Shown one piece after another: positions 18,601 through 25,741 of a stretch of 64,000 nt of DNA. The notes under the pieces were generated by a model. It did not search any database. It was given only the letters and a program-made list of their open reading frames with translations, and was not told the DNA's origin. The number at the start of each line of letters is the position of its first letter. The first letter of the stretch is position 1. The position numbers and the translations under genes were made by a program. This stretch comes from Pelagicoccus sp. SDUM812005. Its GTDB lineage: Bacteria; Verrucomicrobiota; Verrucomicrobiia; Opitutales; Opitutaceae. The stretch lies in NCBI RefSeq assembly GCF_031127875.1, contig NZ_JARXIA010000001.1:496001-560000 (forward strand). Reading direction: 5' to 3'.

Positions 18601-19501
18601 GGACTTCGTCGAGGACCTTGCCTCCCTGCATGATCTGGGTGGTGACGGTGTAGAGGTAAGGATGATCGGGATGCCAGAGTCTGACTTGGGCCAGGGAGAG
18701 CGGGATGGGATTGTTTAGGTCGCTGCTCAAGGTTTCGGCAAGCACGTGGCCAGTGTGGTCAGCGAGCTGTTGCTTGAGGAGGATGGGGACTTGGCCATTG
18801 GGTTCGGAGTTGTATTCTATTTGGGTGGATACATGCAGGGTGGCTCCGTTTTCGGAGACGTCCTGATTGCTCCAGATGTGAACGCCGAAGGGAGAGATGC
18901 GTATCGGATTTGTGGTGACGAGATGGACAGGGCGGAAGATTCCGAAGGGTTGGGTGCCTTCCGAGAATCCGTAGGCTAGCTCGCAGCCGCCGCAGACCCA
19001 AGGGAGGTCGCGAATGTGGGCGGGATGGTCGGCTTGGACGGAAAGTTGGTTAGGCGCGTCGAAGGAGATCGCATGAGTGATGTCGATGGAGAAAGTGGTA
19101 AGCCCGCCGGCGTGTTCGCCGACGTATTGGCCGTTCACCCAGACGGTGGCATAGGAGCCGACTCCTTCGAAAAAGAGGGATACTTGGCGCCCGCGTTCGG
19201 AGGAGGGCACGGTGAAGCTCTTGCGATACCAGGCGCTGCCGTGGTGTACGCCGTGCTTGGCTTGGCGGTAGCCTTCGTAGCCATCCCAGTTGTGGGGAAC
19301 GGATACGCGTTTCCAGTCGCTGTCGTCGAAAGCGGCATTTTGGAAGGTGTCGCTCCGCGGATCCAGTTCAGTGGTCGTTTTCCAGTCCGTATCGAGGATT
19401 TGGTGACCGCGGTAAGCGGATCCTGTCGGAATCTGGGCGTTAGCAGCTGCGGTGGCGGCAATAAGGGCCGCCACTATGAATCGTTTGAAAACGTGTTTCA
19501 T
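15605..19501 (-). CDS. Secreted GH2 glycosidase with malectin-like domain
   Basis: 1298 residues with a cleavable signal (MKHVFKRFIVAALIAATAAANA). The GH2 part covers roughly residues 35-700: sugar-binding jelly roll (WYRKSFTVP, VWVNGQYVGEHAGG), an immunoglobulin-like domain, and the barrel. In the barrel the acid/base is Glu433 in LQNES and the nucleophile Glu501 in VGEYGAW. A malectin-like module follows at about 724-905 (INCGGPDYTDTNG), and another 390 residues of beta-rich sequence end the protein. GH2 covers beta-galactosidase, beta-glucuronidase, beta-mannosidase and alpha-arabinosidase activities; which applies here is not visible. It is the last gene of the leftward symporter operon, 41 bp after the propeller gene, and converges with the FAH operon. 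Confidence 0.88.
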   Translation of the reverse strand: MKHVFKRFIVAALIAATAAANAQIPTGSAYRGHQILDTDWKTTTELDPRSDTFQNAAFDDSDWKRVSVPHNWDGYEGYRQAKHGVHHGSAWYRKSFTVPSSERGRQVSLFFEGVGSYATVWVNGQYVGEHAGGLTTFSIDITHAISFDAPNQLSVQADHPAHIRDLPWVCGGCELAYGFSEGTQPFGIFRPVHLVTTNPIRISPFGVHIWSNQDVSENGATLHVSTQIEYNSEPNGQVPILLKQQLADHTGHVLAETLSSDLNNPIPLSLAQVRLWHPDHPYLYTVTTQIMQGGKVLDEVRTPYGIRSVSWPDLNGPSDQPLLINGKPFFLNGVADYEHLLGQSHAFSPEQINTRASKIHAAGFNIFRDAHHPHNLRFNQIWDRDGMLWWTQFGAHIWFENEAFQSNYKTLLRDWIKERRNSPSLILYGLQNESKLPAWFAKECADIIREMDPTASIQRPITTCNGGEGTDWDVAQNWSGTYGGDLYNYANEIRQQRLVGEYGAWRSIDLHSEGGFIEDGILSEDRMAALMETKVRLAETVRDKAIGHFAWPMTTHQNPGRNVGGSGQQTTDGIRELDQIGPANNKGLQTIWGEPLDVFYMYRSNYTPANQDPMVYIVSHTWPDRWTEPGLKDGIIVYSNCDEVELFNDLGRKSLGVRKRGPRGTHFTWNQVDIQYNTLYAEARIDGQTVATDIIQFHHLPPAPLASAANAKEDPIQAKTHDRNYLYRINCGGPDYTDTNGNLWLADQSDGESATWGSTSWGDRFANLPSAFGSKRRVYHPINGTRDDLLLQSFRYGRDELSYRFELPNGNYEVELYFIEPWYGIDSSKDVAGWRLFDIALNGETRIQNLDIWSEVGPATALSQRLPVKITDGELTISFPEVRSTQAVLSAIAISTSNKRKISAKTDRLITALKSSHPSTSAKTWLDTGDKLFSDAASTLADLSYPLRESEWIQLDSSAVTRPGFSAAFTLSQDADIFIAIAEPKPAWLSSWEKSEFNLSTANPDHREIPVYRKRFNRGEEVSLGSGTAYIPIVKRRPEPAPATSVSNFTVRGSQVSQQWQAIANLRSGRSLYSDGGPSIERFYSRLSDCDWLRGPQADALNPDLEITFSVDDHTEVYLALDPGIATRPEWLQDWIPTNFYIQPLGSDRISMLKRRYAPGETVRLGPNGILPDGSAAKLYSAVVRSVRESFLKPITKHQPENGIAEWEIYVGVGDRYGLNVPYRYQGETPLEAKLEITSNIDGSLICDDTFTIAPSIGNPVTDVIRLRTCDSINAGNYTIRFSFEPGTNISFQNVTVE

Positions 19502-19542
19502 GGGGAATGAGATTTGGCTTGGTTCGCGACCAAGGACGCTCT

Positions 19543-21384
19543 CTACCTGTTTGCTTCTATGGATACGTCGTCTATCAGGAACACTGCGTTTGGCGTCTTG
19601 AAGTCAGGATCCGGAAGGTCGATTCCACCTTCGCCCCGATAGCGGTATTTTCCGGTGCGGAAGGTCAGGCGCTCGGTGGTCTCGGGGAAGTCGGAAAAGT
19701 AGGCGATGCGGTAGAGTACCTCTTCGCCATTGATGCGAAGCTGGAAGCGTTCGTGGTTGTTGCCCGGATTGACGTCCAGTTCGACATCGATCCACTCGTC
19801 GGGGCGGTAGGTGCCACCCGGCTTCCAGGCTCCTTCGTGCTTCGATTCGATGGTGCCGTTTTCGGTGAAGGCGATTTGCACGGGACGAAGTCCGTCGCCG
19901 CTGGCTACGTCGATTTCGAGCCGGCCGAAGACCTGTTTGGCGAGCAGCTTAAAGCGGATGAGCGAGGAGCGTCCTTCTTCGAAAACGCGGGTAACGGAGG
20001 CGTAGTCGTAGGGGTCTTCGTCGTTGAGTTCGAGCGCTTTGCCGCGCTCGCTGCCTGTATCCACGACGCGTGGCGAGGCCCAGAGAGGGCTGTAGACGTT
20101 CCATTTGACGGGGAGACCGTCCTTGTTGCCTGTTTCGAAGTCGTCGAAAATGGGCCCGGGGGGCACGCTTGACTCGACCGGCGTGGGAACGCGGCTGACC
20201 CAGATGTCCTCTTTGTTGACGCTGTAGGTTAGCCAGAGGTAGTTGTCGGGCGTGGTCCCATTTCCCTCGAGGATGCCGCGAACGTATTGGGGCCCCATGC
20301 TTTTGTATTTGCCCCAAAAACGAATGTCGGCGTGTTCGCCATGGACGGAAAGGAGCTTGGAAAAGTGTTCGCCGTCGTCGCTGGTGGCGATAGCGAGCGG
20401 GTGGCGTAAGCGTGTTGTCGGATTGAATACGAGGGCGTAGCGGCCGTCCTTGGTTTGCTTAGCCCAGTACTTGGATCCGTTGCGGGGAATATTGCGGGCG
20501 AATCCGGTTCGTATCCAAGATTCCCCTTCGTCGTCGGAGGTCATGGTGACGGCGTATTTCCAGATGCCTACGACCTTCCCGTTGGGGAGGTGGTAGTAGG
20601 AAAGGGCTTTACCCTTTTCGCGGTAGAATCCGTCCTCGGAGCGATCTTCCTCCCACCATTGCGCGGTCATGAGCTTGTTGGCGAGGAGCGCTTCGCAGGC
20701 GGCGACGAATTTCTTGTCCTTGCTCTCGGTGTAGAAAGGGAAGTTGGCTGCGTTTGCGGGGTCCCAGCCTTCCTGGGAGTTGTAGCGAAGGTAGTATATG
20801 GGTCCGAAGCTGCCGTCCTTTTTGATTTCGCGGACGGCCCGACCGATTCCGGTACCGTCGTTGGGGCGTGGATACAGCCCGTAGAATGCGGTAGCGAGCA
20901 GCATGTCGTTGGGGGCGACGTAGAAGCTCATGCGCTGGTGGGTCAAGGGGTGGGAGCCGTCGGGAAGTTCGTAGGTGGGGAAGATCAAGCGAGGCGGTTC
21001 CCAGTCGATGCCGTTGGTCGAGCTGGTGTAGGAGGTCGGAGTAGGGCTGTCGTGCTCGCTGACGGGAGCGCTGAGGTAGTCCAGGTGGAACTTTCCGTTC
21101 CAATAGGCCAGGTTTGGAGCATGGGTGTAGGTGTGGTCGAGTCCGTCCTGGTGCTGCGAGTCCAGGCGATTGGCGCGGTAGACTTGTATGTTGTGGGTTC
21201 CGACGACGGGGCGAAGGCCGCCGTCGCCTGCGTGCGTTACCTTGATCTCGCCATCGAACTTGATTGGCGGATCCTCGGTGGGGTCGTCTTGGGCCGTGCC
21301 GGGAATTGCGAGAGCAAGGGCTGAGGCGCTGCCGAGGGCGTAGGCCCAGCGTTTGAGAAAGGGAGTGAAAGGGGCGTTTGGCAT
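19543..21384 (-). CDS. Secreted beta-propeller (sialidase/BNR-like) with C-terminal jelly roll
   Basis: 613 residues with a signal peptide ending near AIPGTAQ. The central 350 residues have repeated blade motifs resembling Asp-boxes: SSTNGIDWEPP, TSDDEGESW and TSDDGEHFSKLL, which suggests a five- or six-bladed propeller. A C-terminal domain begins at about residue 415 (PIFDDFETGNKDGLPVKW) and resembles LamG/3-keto-disaccharide-hydrolase-type jelly rolls. It could be a glycosidase or a polysaccharide-binding protein. The enzymatic family is not recognised. It sits between the PdxA2 gene and the GH2-malectin gene in the same leftward operon, so it probably acts outside the cytoplasm on the polymer whose products the operon degrades. 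Confidence 0.72.
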   Translation of the reverse strand: MPNAPFTPFLKRWAYALGSASALALAIPGTAQDDPTEDPPIKFDGEIKVTHAGDGGLRPVVGTHNIQVYRANRLDSQHQDGLDHTYTHAPNLAYWNGKFHLDYLSAPVSEHDSPTPTSYTSSTNGIDWEPPRLIFPTYELPDGSHPLTHQRMSFYVAPNDMLLATAFYGLYPRPNDGTGIGRAVREIKKDGSFGPIYYLRYNSQEGWDPANAANFPFYTESKDKKFVAACEALLANKLMTAQWWEEDRSEDGFYREKGKALSYYHLPNGKVVGIWKYAVTMTSDDEGESWIRTGFARNIPRNGSKYWAKQTKDGRYALVFNPTTRLRHPLAIATSDDGEHFSKLLSVHGEHADIRFWGKYKSMGPQYVRGILEGNGTTPDNYLWLTYSVNKEDIWVSRVPTPVESSVPPGPIFDDFETGNKDGLPVKWNVYSPLWASPRVVDTGSERGKALELNDEDPYDYASVTRVFEEGRSSLIRFKLLAKQVFGRLEIDVASGDGLRPVQIAFTENGTIESKHEGAWKPGGTYRPDEWIDVELDVNPGNNHERFQLRINGEEVLYRIAYFSDFPETTERLTFRTGKYRYRGEGGIDLPDPDFKTPNAVFLIDDVSIEANR

Positions 21385-21407
21385 TTTGAGAAAGTGGGTT
21401 TGGGATT

Positions 21408-22430
21408 CTAGGAGCTCGGGGCAAGTTTGCTTTGGGCGCTGCCCAGCTGGGCGGCGAGCTTGACGGCTTCGATGAGGCTGCGTGGGTCTGACTTGCCGGT
21501 TCCGGCCATGTCGAAGTTAGTCCCGTGCTCGACGGAGGTTCGGATGATGGGCAAGCCGAGAGTCACGTTTACGCCTTTCCAGATTCCAAGCATCTTGGCG
21601 GCAACGTGCCCTTGATCGTGGAACATGGCAACAGCGGCGTCGAATTCTCCTTGGTTGGCCCGGAAGAAAACGGTGTCGCCCGGATAGGGGCCGGAGACTT
21701 GGAAGCCGCGACGCTTGGCTTCTTCGATAGCGGGGCTGATGTGCTCGATTTCCTCGTCGCCGAAGAGGCCGTTTTCGCCCGCGTGGGGATTGAGCCCGGC
21801 GACTGCGATGTGAGGTTTCTCAACGCCGAGGCGGCGAATGGCTTCGTCGGTGAGTTCGATGACTTTGAGTATCCGTTCCGCGCGTACGCGGTTGATCGCC
21901 TCGCTGAGCGGGACGTGGGTGGATACGTGGCTAACTCTCAAGTGCTCGGCGGCGAGCATCATGGTGGCGCCGGGACGATCGCAGAGTTCGGCGAGCAGGC
22001 CGGTGTGTCCGTCGTAGTGGTGTCCGGCCTTGTTCATCGCTTCCTTGTTCAAGGCGCATGTGACGATGCCGTCGACTTCGCCGCTGAGGTTGAGTTCGGT
22101 GGCTTTCTTGACGTATTCGTAGGCGGCTTGTCCGCACATGGGATCGACGCTGCCGAGGCGCAGCTTTGAGATGTCGATGTTGTCGAGGTCGAGTACGTCG
22201 AGTACGCCATCGGCGAAGGTGGCTTCGGAAACCGAGGAAATGCCGCGAACTTGCAGGGGCGAGCCGGTGAAGCCGAGGGCTTGCTGCATGACTTGGAGAT
22301 CGCCCACGATGACGGGACGGCAGCGGTCGCCGAGCTTTTCTTCCACGAAGGCTTTGGTGATGATCTCCGCTCCGGTGCCGGCGGCGTCGCCCATGGTGAT
22401 GGCGAGGATTGGTTTTCTGAGAGTATTCAT
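21408..22430 (-). CDS. pdxA2: PdxA-family 4-phospho-acid dehydrogenase (PdxA2-like)
   Basis: 340 residues with full PdxA architecture: ITMGDAAGTGAEI at the start, the VTCALNKEAMNKAGHHYDGHTGLLAEL stretch with metal-ligand His residues, FHDQGHVAAK, and LPIIRTSVEHGTNFDMAGTGKSDPRSLIEA at the end. PdxA makes the vitamin B6 precursor from 4-phosphohydroxy-threonine. PdxA2 paralogues, found beside DUF1537 kinases, oxidise D-threonate- or D-erythronate-4-phosphate to a keto acid that loses CO2 to give dihydroxyacetone phosphate. The adjacent kinase gene overlaps this one by 4 bp, so the catabolic PdxA2 role is favoured. Confidence 0.88.
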   Translation of the reverse strand: MNTLRKPILAITMGDAAGTGAEIITKAFVEEKLGDRCRPVIVGDLQVMQQALGFTGSPLQVRGISSVSEATFADGVLDVLDLDNIDISKLRLGSVDPMCGQAAYEYVKKATELNLSGEVDGIVTCALNKEAMNKAGHHYDGHTGLLAELCDRPGATMMLAAEHLRVSHVSTHVPLSEAINRVRAERILKVIELTDEAIRRLGVEKPHIAVAGLNPHAGENGLFGDEEIEHISPAIEEAKRRGFQVSGPYPGDTVFFRANQGEFDAAVAMFHDQGHVAAKMLGIWKGVNVTLGLPIIRTSVEHGTNFDMAGTGKSDPRSLIEAVKLAAQLGSAQSKLAPSS

Positions 22431-23617
22431 AAAGTGGTTGCGGGTAGCTGCGTGGCCTGGTTCGGAAGGCTTGCGACGAGGGCGGGGGGCCAGGGGTAGC
22501 TGCCCGGTTTGGTGGTGATGCTTAGCGCCTCGTAGCTTGGGGTGGCGAGGGAAACGACGCCGCCCGCCCAGATGCGTTCAACTTGAAGTTCGTTTATGCC
22601 GAGCTGCTTCATGACGAGGGCGGCGGTGGCTCCGCCTTCGAGGATGAGGTGAAGCCTGTTCGATAGAAGCGAGGAATGCTCTTTGAGTTTGGCGAGCAAG
22701 GCCTGCAGGACGCGTTCGATTTCCTGGGCTGCGTTCGCGGGCGCTGTGGGCAGGCGTTCGAATTCCAAAGTGGCAAGGCTGGTTTTGCGCAGGGTGGCGA
22801 TGATGGCTTCGCAGGCTTTGGCGAGCGCTGAAGCCTCATTGGCAGCGGGAGAGAGGGCCAGTCGCGCTCGGGCGGGGCGCTTTAAGGAACGATGAAATTC
22901 GTCTCGTTGACGGGAGACGGTTCCGTGGATCAGGAGAGTCGCTTGCGGCGGGAGGCTAGGGGAACTCCGGCGGTCCTGAGGGAGGGGCCTTTCGTTTTCG
23001 ATGATGGACTCGTAGAACTCCCGGCCTCCTGCTGGGAGGTCGCTTGGCAGGAGCTTTTTGCTCCAGGCCTTAACGTCATCGGCAGTTGAAGCCTCGCAAA
23101 TAATGAGGCCCGTTTCGGGCAAGTGTTCGTGGTGCTTGCAGCAGTGTACTTGAAAGCCGGGTACGTCGCCTAGCAGTCGCACTGGGTCGTCGCTCATGGC
23201 GGGATGAGTGGGATCGATGGCGAATTCTGTTTCCGAAATAGGGGTGCCGTTTATCCGGTAGGTCCGATCCCATATGCTGCGCCCTGTTGATGGGTTGGCG
23301 GGGTGTAGGAGGATGCGGCGCTTGTGAAGGGCGGTAGCGAGGGTGGCGAATTCCACCCCAAGGTTTCCTCGCAATACGGAGTCGACCTTTTTGAAAAGGC
23401 CTTGCTTAGGCTGCCTGGAGATGAAGCGGATCGCGCGGGAGATGGCGGCTTGGGCGTCGCTTGGGTCGCTCAATCGAGAGTCTGTATCCAGCACGGTATG
23501 ACGAACGATGGAATTCTCTGGAAGAGGGTCCCGAAGCACGGCGCTGCTAAAGCCGCGATGGAAGGATGCGGCCGCGATCTCGGCAGCGCCCGTGAAATCG
23601 TCTGCCACTACGATCAT
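22427..23617 (-). CDS. Four-carbon acid sugar kinase family protein (DUF1537, DtnK/OtnK-like)
   Basis: 396 residues. The N-terminal substrate domain starts IVVADDFTGAAEIAA with the DDFTGA motif of this family, and KKVDSVLRGNLGVEF is another hallmark. The C-terminal nucleotide domain ends with LILEGGATAALVMKQLGI and the glycine-containing WAGGVVSLATP loop. Known members phosphorylate D-threonate, L-threonate or D-erythronate at C4. It overlaps the PdxA2 gene by 4 bp and follows the DapA-family gene after 9 bp, so kinase and dehydrogenase should act in sequence. The acid that is phosphorylated here is not known. Confidence 0.88.
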   Translation of the reverse strand: MIVVADDFTGAAEIAAASFHRGFSSAVLRDPLPENSIVRHTVLDTDSRLSDPSDAQAAISRAIRFISRQPKQGLFKKVDSVLRGNLGVEFATLATALHKRRILLHPANPSTGRSIWDRTYRINGTPISETEFAIDPTHPAMSDDPVRLLGDVPGFQVHCCKHHEHLPETGLIICEASTADDVKAWSKKLLPSDLPAGGREFYESIIENERPLPQDRRSSPSLPPQATLLIHGTVSRQRDEFHRSLKRPARARLALSPAANEASALAKACEAIIATLRKTSLATLEFERLPTAPANAAQEIERVLQALLAKLKEHSSLLSNRLHLILEGGATAALVMKQLGINELQVERIWAGGVVSLATPSYEALSITTKPGSYPWPPALVASLPNQATQLPATTL

Positions 23618-23626
23618 GCGCGGTTG

Positions 23627-24556
23627 TTAGGTTCGCTTTTTGTAGCTGTCGGTTTGCAGCTCCGAAAATTGTTCGAGCTGCGATTTTAGCTCTTCGATCT
23701 CGGATTCTGGCCGTGTCAGCAAGGGCGGAAGCATGTAGTGCTGGCAGAGCCCGAGCGCCGCCATGCAGGCCTTGAGCGTTGCCAGGGATTGGCCGAGGGT
23801 GCGGTTTTGTTGGAAGACTTGGGCGAGATTGTTGGCAAGGTTTTGCATCTCTTCCGCTCCGTTCCAGTTTTCGTCTTCCACGAGTTCGGCGAAGGTTTGC
23901 CAAAGGTGCGGTGCGAGGTTGCCGGAACTGGGAACCAGTCCGTCGTATCCGTGGCGCATGGCTTCGAGGGAATTGCGGGCAACGCCCATGAAAATGGAGA
24001 AGTCGTCGCGCTTGCCGAGTTCGGCGATGGCTTCGAGGCGACCGGGTACGTTTTCGGAATCCTTGAAGCCGACCACGTTGTCCCAGTCGGAAATGGTCTT
24101 CACCACCTCGATGGGCATGGACATGTGGGTGGCGGGCGGGATGTTGTAGGGGACGATCGCTCCGTTTATTTGGTCGGAGAGGAGCTGGAAGTATTGTACC
24201 ATCTCGCCGGAGGTGAGGGTGTAGTAGCTCGGCAAGTGGGCGACTACGGCGTCGACTCCGATGGTTAGGTAGGCGTTGGCTGCGTCGATGGAGTTGAGCA
24301 CGCAGTTGTCTCCAATTCCTGCATACACCGGAACGCGACCGGCGGCGGCTTTGACGGCGATCTCCACGAAGCGGTTTCGCAGGGAGGAGGGGATCGATGC
24401 CGCCTCGCCGGTGGTTCCCATGACGAAGGCTCCCAGTCCGTGGGAAGCGAGTCGGTCGACCATGCGTTCAGCGGCTGGCTCGTCGAGAGTTAGCTCTTTG
24501 GTGAACGGCGTGACCATGGGGACGATCGTGCCTCTGTGTTTGTTTGGCTGGTTCAT
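23627..24556 (-). CDS. DapA-family aldolase/lyase (not lysine biosynthesis)
   Basis: 309 residues of a class I aldolase TIM barrel. VPMVTPFTKELTLDEPAAERMVD opens it, MGTTGEAASIP is the GTTGE loop, IVPYNIPPATH carries the conserved Tyr, and VVGFKDSENVPG carries the Schiff-base Lys. A second, canonical dapA lies at 57860-58768, so this copy is most likely catabolic, splitting or dehydrating a 2-keto-3-deoxy acid into pyruvate and an aldehyde. It is directly joined to the Fe-alcohol dehydrogenase gene (start codon abuts its stop), which could reduce that aldehyde. This pairing is inference from gene order. Confidence 0.85.
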   Translation of the reverse strand: MNQPNKHRGTIVPMVTPFTKELTLDEPAAERMVDRLASHGLGAFVMGTTGEAASIPSSLRNRFVEIAVKAAAGRVPVYAGIGDNCVLNSIDAANAYLTIGVDAVVAHLPSYYTLTSGEMVQYFQLLSDQINGAIVPYNIPPATHMSMPIEVVKTISDWDNVVGFKDSENVPGRLEAIAELGKRDDFSIFMGVARNSLEAMRHGYDGLVPSSGNLAPHLWQTFAELVEDENWNGAEEMQNLANNLAQVFQQNRTLGQSLATLKACMAALGLCQHYMLPPLLTRPESEIEELKSQLEQFSELQTDSYKKRT

Positions 24557-25741
24557 TTAGAATGCGTTTTGGTAGATGCCCTCCGCGTCCGATTGCGAAA
24601 GGTCTCTCAAATTGTTGACGAGGAGCCGCTTGATTCCCAGGGCTGCGGTGGCCATGCGCGGGATGTCGCCTGCGGTGACTCCGCATGCGGCTAGGCTGCT
24701 CGGTAGGGAGCAGTCGGAGCAGAGCTGCTCGAGGGCGGCGATAAAGCGGTCGGCGTTTTCGGCGGCGGTGGCGGAGGTGTCCGCAAGGCCGAGGTGGGCG
24801 GCGATTTCCGCGTAGCGTTCCGGCACGGCGCTTGCGTTGAAGCGGAGCAGGTGCGGCATGAGAATAGCGTTCGCCAAGCCATGAGGCACCTTGAATTCGC
24901 TCCCTAGCGGATAGGACAAGGCGTGGATCGCAGCTGTATTCACCGGACCAAGACAGAGTCCACCGTAGAGGCTGCCGAGGGCCAAGGCAGATCGAGCTTC
25001 GGTGTCTCGTCCGTCTTCGAGGGCGTTTTGCAGCTGGGCGAAGATGAGTTGGATGCCCTTGAGCGCGTAGACGTCGACGAGGGGGTGGGCGTTGCGGTTG
25101 GCGTAGGCTTCGATGCAGTGCGAGAGGGCGTCGAGCGCGGTGCTGGCGGTGGTGCCGCTTGGCAGGGAATAGGTGAGTTCGGGATCGACGAAGGCGGCGT
25201 CCGGAACGAGCCAAGGGCTGATGACTCCCTTTTTGAGTTGGGCCTCGGGGTCGAGGAAAATGGCGTTGGGGGAGACTTCGCTGCCTGCCCCGGCGGTGGT
25301 AGGAATGGCGAGCAGCGGGATGTTGCGAGGCGGGAGCAGGCCGTTGCCGACGAAGGAAAGGATCTCTGCCGATTCGTCGAGGGTGGCGGCCGCGATCTTG
25401 GCGATATCGATCACGCTGCCGCCGCCAAATCCGATGGCTGCTTGGGCGGCGGTGTCGCGCAGCCATTTGCGGGCGTTTTCCGCGTCGGCGAAGGTCGGTT
25501 CCGCAGGGAGCGGCTCGGAGAGGTGGACGGCGATCTGGGCCGCTTCCAGCCTATCCACGAGGGCCTTGCTGAGCTCTCGAGTGGAGCGGGAGACGAAGAG
25601 GGCTACGGATGGGATCGAGCGTTGTTCCAGGAATTCGACCGCTTGCAGGCAGGAACCTGCTCCAAAGGCGATTTTCGCAGGTTGGAGCAGAGTGAGGGGC
25701 CGGAGGCCTTGGGTGCGGTTCGTTTCTAGGATGTCAGGCAC
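24557..25741 (-). CDS. Iron-containing alcohol dehydrogenase
   Basis: 394 residues of the group III (Fe-ADH) family. The NAD-binding GFGGGSVIDIAKIAA loop, AIPTTAGAGSEVSPNAI, and the metal ligands in DALSHCIEAYAN and NTAAIHALSYPLGSEFKVPHGLANAI are all present. It converts an aldehyde and an alcohol, probably an intermediate released by the neighbouring DapA-family lyase. It overlaps the symporter gene by 8 bp upstream and touches the lyase gene downstream, so translation is probably coupled. Confidence 0.92.
   Translation of the reverse strand: MPDILETNRTQGLRPLTLLQPAKIAFGAGSCLQAVEFLEQRSIPSVALFVSRSTRELSKALVDRLEAAQIAVHLSEPLPAEPTFADAENARKWLRDTAAQAAIGFGGGSVIDIAKIAAATLDESAEILSFVGNGLLPPRNIPLLAIPTTAGAGSEVSPNAIFLDPEAQLKKGVISPWLVPDAAFVDPELTYSLPSGTTASTALDALSHCIEAYANRNAHPLVDVYALKGIQLIFAQLQNALEDGRDTEARSALALGSLYGGLCLGPVNTAAIHALSYPLGSEFKVPHGLANAILMPHLLRFNASAVPERYAEIAAHLGLADTSATAAENADRFIAALEQLCSDCSLPSSLAACGVTAGDIPRMATAALGIKRLLVNNLRDLSQSDAEGIYQNAF

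Noticed and set aside
21408-22430. PdxA as vitamin B6 biosynthesis
   Set aside because: Coupled to a DUF1537 kinase in a catabolic operon, so the PdxA2 role is more likely.
23627-24556. DapA-family gene as lysine biosynthesis
   Set aside because: The true dapA sits with dapB at 57860-58768; this copy and the one at 37323 lie in sugar operons.
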